From the NCBI GenBank assembly GCA_937892835.1, contig CALBHM010000292.1, forward strand, positions 1 to 31,633: 31,633 nucleotides of DNA, in the 5' to 3' direction. Below the pieces are notes generated by a model. It saw only the letters and a list, made by a program, of their open reading frames with translations, searched no databases and was not told the DNA's origin. Positions 29,001 to 31,633 of the stretch are shown piece after piece (positions within the stretch are counted from its first letter, which is position 1; each line of letters starts with the position of its first letter). A program made the position numbers and the translations under genes. The DNA is from an uncultured Ruminococcus sp. (GTDB lineage: Bacteria; Bacillota; Clostridia; Oscillospirales; Acutalibacteraceae).

Positions 29001-31633
29001 ATTGATGCTTCGAATGTCAATATAGATAATTGTACTGTGAATTCAAAGGCAAACTATGCCGGTGCAGTTGCAGGATATGCTTCATGTGACGGACAAATAA
29101 CAAATGTAAATATTGTAAATACAGCTGTCAACGGAGCGGAATATGTTGCAGGTGTTATCGGTATTGCCGATGGTAAACTTGCTGTTAAATCCGTAACGGC
29201 TGACGGAATGAAGATAAAAGGTGTATCAGAAGTTTCGGGTATTGCGGCAGGCAAAGGTGAAGTTTCCATTGCCAATGCTAAGGTCGTTTCTTCCGAGGTA
29301 GCAACAATCGCAGACAGCTCTGCATTTGTTGCCGGCGGAATTGCTTCAAGCTTTGGTTCATCAATTAGCGATGTTGAGCTTAGAAACATAACAGTGAAAG
29401 CAGGTGTTGCTTCTGCTGTTGTCGGAAAGGCAATTTCCGATGCAAAGCTTTCAATCAAGGGTGTAAAGATATACGCTGTGAAAGTTCAGGCGAAAAACGC
29501 TAATACAGTTGCAGCCGGAATTTTGGCAGTTCACAATGCCGGCGGAGCAGTTGTAATAAACGATTGCTACATTGATGCAGAGACATCAATTACATCAACT
29601 GCTGTGGCTTCCGGTATTGTTGGAGATGTAACAGGAGACGAAAGTGCGCTTGTTGCGGAGAATATTAAAACCTTTGCAAAGATTGAACTTCTCTCTTCGG
29701 CTGATGCTGTGGCAGCGGCCGGTGCTGTTGCAAAGCTCAGTGCTGTTGCACTTAATAATGTTCAGCTCAAAAACATCAAAGTACTCGGCTCAATTATCGG
29801 TGACGCCGCTGTTGGTGGTATGATCGGTGTTGTAAAGGGAATCGGTAGCTTTAACGGTATGACACCTGTAATTTCTGATTCCGTATGTGCCGCTCAAGTT
29901 AAGACTGAGGGTACAAACAAAGATGCCGGTGTGGTGATTGGCTCTGTAGAGAACAGCAAGTCTATAAATACCGATAATATTGATTCGATGATGAGTGGAA
30001 TTATCGTTTCGACATACTTCGGTAATGTTCCGGCGTTCGGCATATCAACAGAAATAAAGAGTACGAATATCGTTGATATGGATAAACCGAACGGATCGGC
30101 AATTAAGCCCTCTGTCGATACAATTTCTACGGTTGGTGAAACCGAAATTACACTCTCTAATCTTCCAAGGGCGAAGGGCTATGCTTTTGACAGTAATTCA
30201 GGCTGGGCTTCTGAAGCAGATGAGAGAATTCGTGTCGTTTCATCGACAGAGAATACGCTTGTTCTTGATGTAAATCACATGGCAGATATATCTATTGTTG
30301 CATACTATGTGTCAACATCAGACAGCGAAGTCAGAATTCCTGTTCATTTTGCAATAAAGTCTGATGTTCGCACACCGCTTAAAGGCGACGGAACCATCAA
30401 GTCTCCGTATCTTATTTCAAATGCGTACGACCTTGAGACAGTAGCATATTATGATAGCTTTGGCAAATATTTTGCTCTCGCTTCGGATATTAGCTTTAAT
30501 ACAAAAGATTTTGAATTCGGCGGCGGATTCTATAATGTCGGCAACGGCGTAGTTACAATCGGCAGGGCAGAATCAGGCTTCAAAGGCAATTTCACAGGTT
30601 TTTATAACGGAAAAGTTCATTCAATCAACGGATTGAAGCTTTCAGGAAACGTTCTCGGAGGACTCTTCGGTGCAACGGATGGAGCTGTAATTTCCGATAT
30701 TATTATCAACAACGCAGATGTGATCGGTCTTAACTATGCCGGTGTGGTTATCGGTAATGCAAAAGACACGGTTATCAAGAATGTAACAGTTAATTCTTCT
30801 TCCGCAGTTTCAAGTGAATTTGGCAGTGTCGCAGGTATTATTGTCGGCAAGGCTGAAAATCTTACAGCGGAAAACATTACAATAAATAATTCAAAAGCGT
30901 CCACAACACTTACAGCAACCTCGGCAACAGTTGAGATTGCCGGCGGCATTGCCGGTATTTTCAGCGGCACGCTCAGCAGTGTTCAGATGAGTGATATAAC
31001 GGTTAAGTCCGGAACGATTGCAGGTGGTGTTGTCGGCAGTGCAGAGAATGCACAGCTTGAGGGTGTTGTATTCAATGGAATCGTTTCAGCCGAAACGGCA
31101 GGCGGAATGATCGGTACACTCAGCGATCCGCTTGGAACCTTTGTAAAGGATTGCTTCGTAGGCGGTTCTGTAAAGGGTGAAAAGCTTGGCGCAGGTATAA
31201 TTGCGGAGATTGGAAGAAACCCTGCATTTATAGATAAAACGGAAAAAACCTTGATTGAGAATACCATTGTTGCGGCAAAGGCTGAGGCTGAAATTTCAGC
31301 TGCAGCTATAGCTAAAGCAGATAAGGATACTTTCTCAGAAAGTGAAAAAGCAAAGGCTAAGATTTTATCCGAGGTATATTATTCATCATATCAGAATGAA
31401 AGCATTTTTGGTACACAGGAGCTTAATTCGTATCAGAAATCGGATTTTACAGCAGTTGATCTCAGTTCAATGAGCTGTACTCTTGGCGGAACAGAAAAAT
31501 CTTTCATAACACTTAACGGTGAAAACACCGTTCTTGGCGAAGAGGATATTAAATTGGTAGCCGGTGACGGTACTTACAAGTCATTTGAGCTGAGCGGACA
31601 CAAGTTTGTGCTTGCAGCTGTTAAGTCTGATCC
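26061..31633 (+). CDS. Giant secreted surface protein with GLUG-type modules (3'-truncated by window)
   Basis: The frame stays open from ATG 26061 to the window end, 1857 complete codons, with GGAGG before the start. A Sec signal peptide is visible (MIKRRLERVAVTLLSVAVLL, then STGIASSLAV). The mature part is built of four long modules starting near residues 81, 501, 835 and 1442. Each opens with a line such as GTVADPYRVSDAADF or GTIKSPYLISNAYDL, followed by a D[FG]xGNGH-type turn and repeated AGxVxGxxxGxIxN-like stretches. This resembles GLUG-repeat proteins, which form extracellular beta-helices. It has many Ser, Thr, Ala and Val and few Cys. It lies 77 bases after the McrC-like gene on the same strand without an obvious promoter between. 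Any LPxTG, SLH or other anchor lies outside the window. The role is probably adhesion or matrix. Confidence 0.85.
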   Translation, partial: MIKRRLERVAVTLLSVAVLLSSTGIASSLAVNEVSASGSTTAVSASTVNASTTVSQEGGAISSTTVTTEGGELVTENKGNGTVADPYRVSDAADFIAMQDKINLTTSANKNFVLTNDIDLSGVKAEDFTSNSVYSGALVSVSRNLSAASKNVFFTLDGNGHKLKGLNVTFGKGENFAIFGYLNGKSVIKNLVVENCVINAATDAKNCAILAAENDGTILNCEIKNSVLSLKNVANAGLVAAVNDGTISDTKVTGTQSNVSGASAASHTIAANGTVGSVAGVNSGKITGVSVINVGEFIDSSLSGKTVYGGIAGTNSGSISNSFASGNVTGGKATDFVGGLAGRAEKTAKFVNNYVLVALKCSASGNGLVGTGATADMLSECYWSSAVSGRTSSVTNYGTDIHDIDTLRFKTVKVGETVSISKSSLSASWGKASFSIGDSFKSVGSGITVSGSSIKGVTANKVAWFNYKAEISLPSTIGTGTLKISQSFDLPILVVSTGTSGSGTASEPLVVGNSAEFHMLKYAHGIYAKLSKDISVNVSAFSFNGSFDGNGHSVIISAPVFSEVCGSVKNVEFISKTDISSAVLGNALNVKLSNVAVTLSNGAVFNAAGINSGVMFNTVVGSSTLDNCRVKADVKITGDVTSFGALVGSVIGNGTKITNSGAASNISASKKASNAAIVIGSVNGSDVIIENCYVSGKNDAGKYSFIANIAAKDTKISNIYMSKGTQTPVDFAKADKTQFNEWSFDDGEVAFFTGNGGKFGITIPSIKAMNSSSASDYSVTTEASLLSAAVKAEDGKLILSANRAAGVVTVKGCAVTVTNKSTGLFTTVKISNGLEKDSAGNYIVSGAYDLAYVSENISELNKASFVVNSDIDMSELSAFSPIGGTLVPFSGKFNGNGHAISNIKINGTSKSGLFASLDNAEISNLTIASAQINAKGLYSAVLAGQITGNTKLSDITIKDSKVISDGLYSGIVAGSINSGSIDASNVNIDNCTVNSKANYAGAVAGYASCDGQITNVNIVNTAVNGAEYVAGVIGIADGKLAVKSVTADGMKIKGVSEVSGIAAGKGEVSIANAKVVSSEVATIADSSAFVAGGIASSFGSSISDVELRNITVKAGVASAVVGKAISDAKLSIKGVKIYAVKVQAKNANTVAAGILAVHNAGGAVVINDCYIDAETSITSTAVASGIVGDVTGDESALVAENIKTFAKIELLSSADAVAAAGAVAKLSAVALNNVQLKNIKVLGSIIGDAAVGGMIGVVKGIGSFNGMTPVISDSVCAAQVKTEGTNKDAGVVIGSVENSKSINTDNIDSMMSGIIVSTYFGNVPAFGISTEIKSTNIVDMDKPNGSAIKPSVDTISTVGETEITLSNLPRAKGYAFDSNSGWASEADERIRVVSSTENTLVLDVNHMADISIVAYYVSTSDSEVRIPVHFAIKSDVRTPLKGDGTIKSPYLISNAYDLETVAYYDSFGKYFALASDISFNTKDFEFGGGFYNVGNGVVTIGRAESGFKGNFTGFYNGKVHSINGLKLSGNVLGGLFGATDGAVISDIIINNADVIGLNYAGVVIGNAKDTVIKNVTVNSSSAVSSEFGSVAGIIVGKAENLTAENITINNSKASTTLTATSATVEIAGGIAGIFSGTLSSVQMSDITVKSGTIAGGVVGSAENAQLEGVVFNGIVSAETAGGMIGTLSDPLGTFVKDCFVGGSVKGEKLGAGIIAEIGRNPAFIDKTEKTLIENTIVAAKAEAEISAAAIAKADKDTFSESEKAKAKILSEVYYSSYQNESIFGTQELNSYQKSDFTAVDLSSMSCTLGGTEKSFITLNGENTVLGEEDIKLVAGDGTYKSFELSGHKFVLAAVKSD

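Overview
The window looks like a chromosomal piece of an endospore-forming Clostridia-type Firmicute, most likely an uncultured gut Oscillospirales/Ruminococcaceae relative. The reasons are a full spoIIE, AT-rich leaders with sigma-A promoters close to TTGACA/TATAAT, strong GGAGG ribosome sites, TTG starts, and a SipW-type signal peptidase beside a TasA-like protein with a TYAWFS signal peptide. No rRNA, tRNA, insertion sequence, phage gene or CRISPR array was seen. The taxonomy is inference.

Layout. (1) 1-3798, plus strand: the tail of a probable MarR-type regulator and a heterodimeric ABC exporter pair. (2) 3851-5577, minus strand: a sodium:solute symporter behind a complete, apparently trp-type attenuator. 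It has a sigma-A promoter, a 21-codon leader peptide with five Tyr codons in a row, an antiterminator and an intrinsic terminator. (3) 5608-8673, minus strand: purB, gtrA-like and a GT2 glycosyltransferase in one tight operon. (4) 8680-10058, plus strand: a C_GCAxxG_C_C-family protein and an Mrp/NBP35 Fe-S carrier ATPase, diverging from purB. (5) 10057-12390, minus strand: spoIIE. (6) 12511-16258, plus strand: rlmB overlapping a 952-residue membrane protein built like a P-type ATPase but without its catalytic motifs. (7) 16260-17284: a Gfo/Idh/MocA oxidoreductase. (8) 17386 to the window end, plus strand: a long co-directional cluster for the cell surface.

The surface cluster is the most unusual part. 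It starts with a degenerate EAL-domain protein (possible c-di-GMP sensor). Next come a membrane-anchored protein with about 21 VTRYSD-type hexapeptides and a TasA-like C-terminal domain, a TasA-like fibre subunit sharing that domain, and SipW. These are followed by a membrane-tethered McrB-like AAA+ ATPase, an McrC/DUF2357-like protein whose expected nuclease half is replaced by a roughly 380-residue charged helix, and a secreted protein of more than 1857 residues with GLUG-type modules that runs off the window. I infer a surface-fibre or matrix system in which a repurposed McrBC-like pair and a c-di-GMP sensor control assembly or export. This gene combination is not one I recognise.

The other highlight is the Tyr-codon attenuator, which predicts that the neighbouring symporter imports tyrosine or a related aromatic compound. 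All calls come from reading the sequence; no database search or folding program was run.
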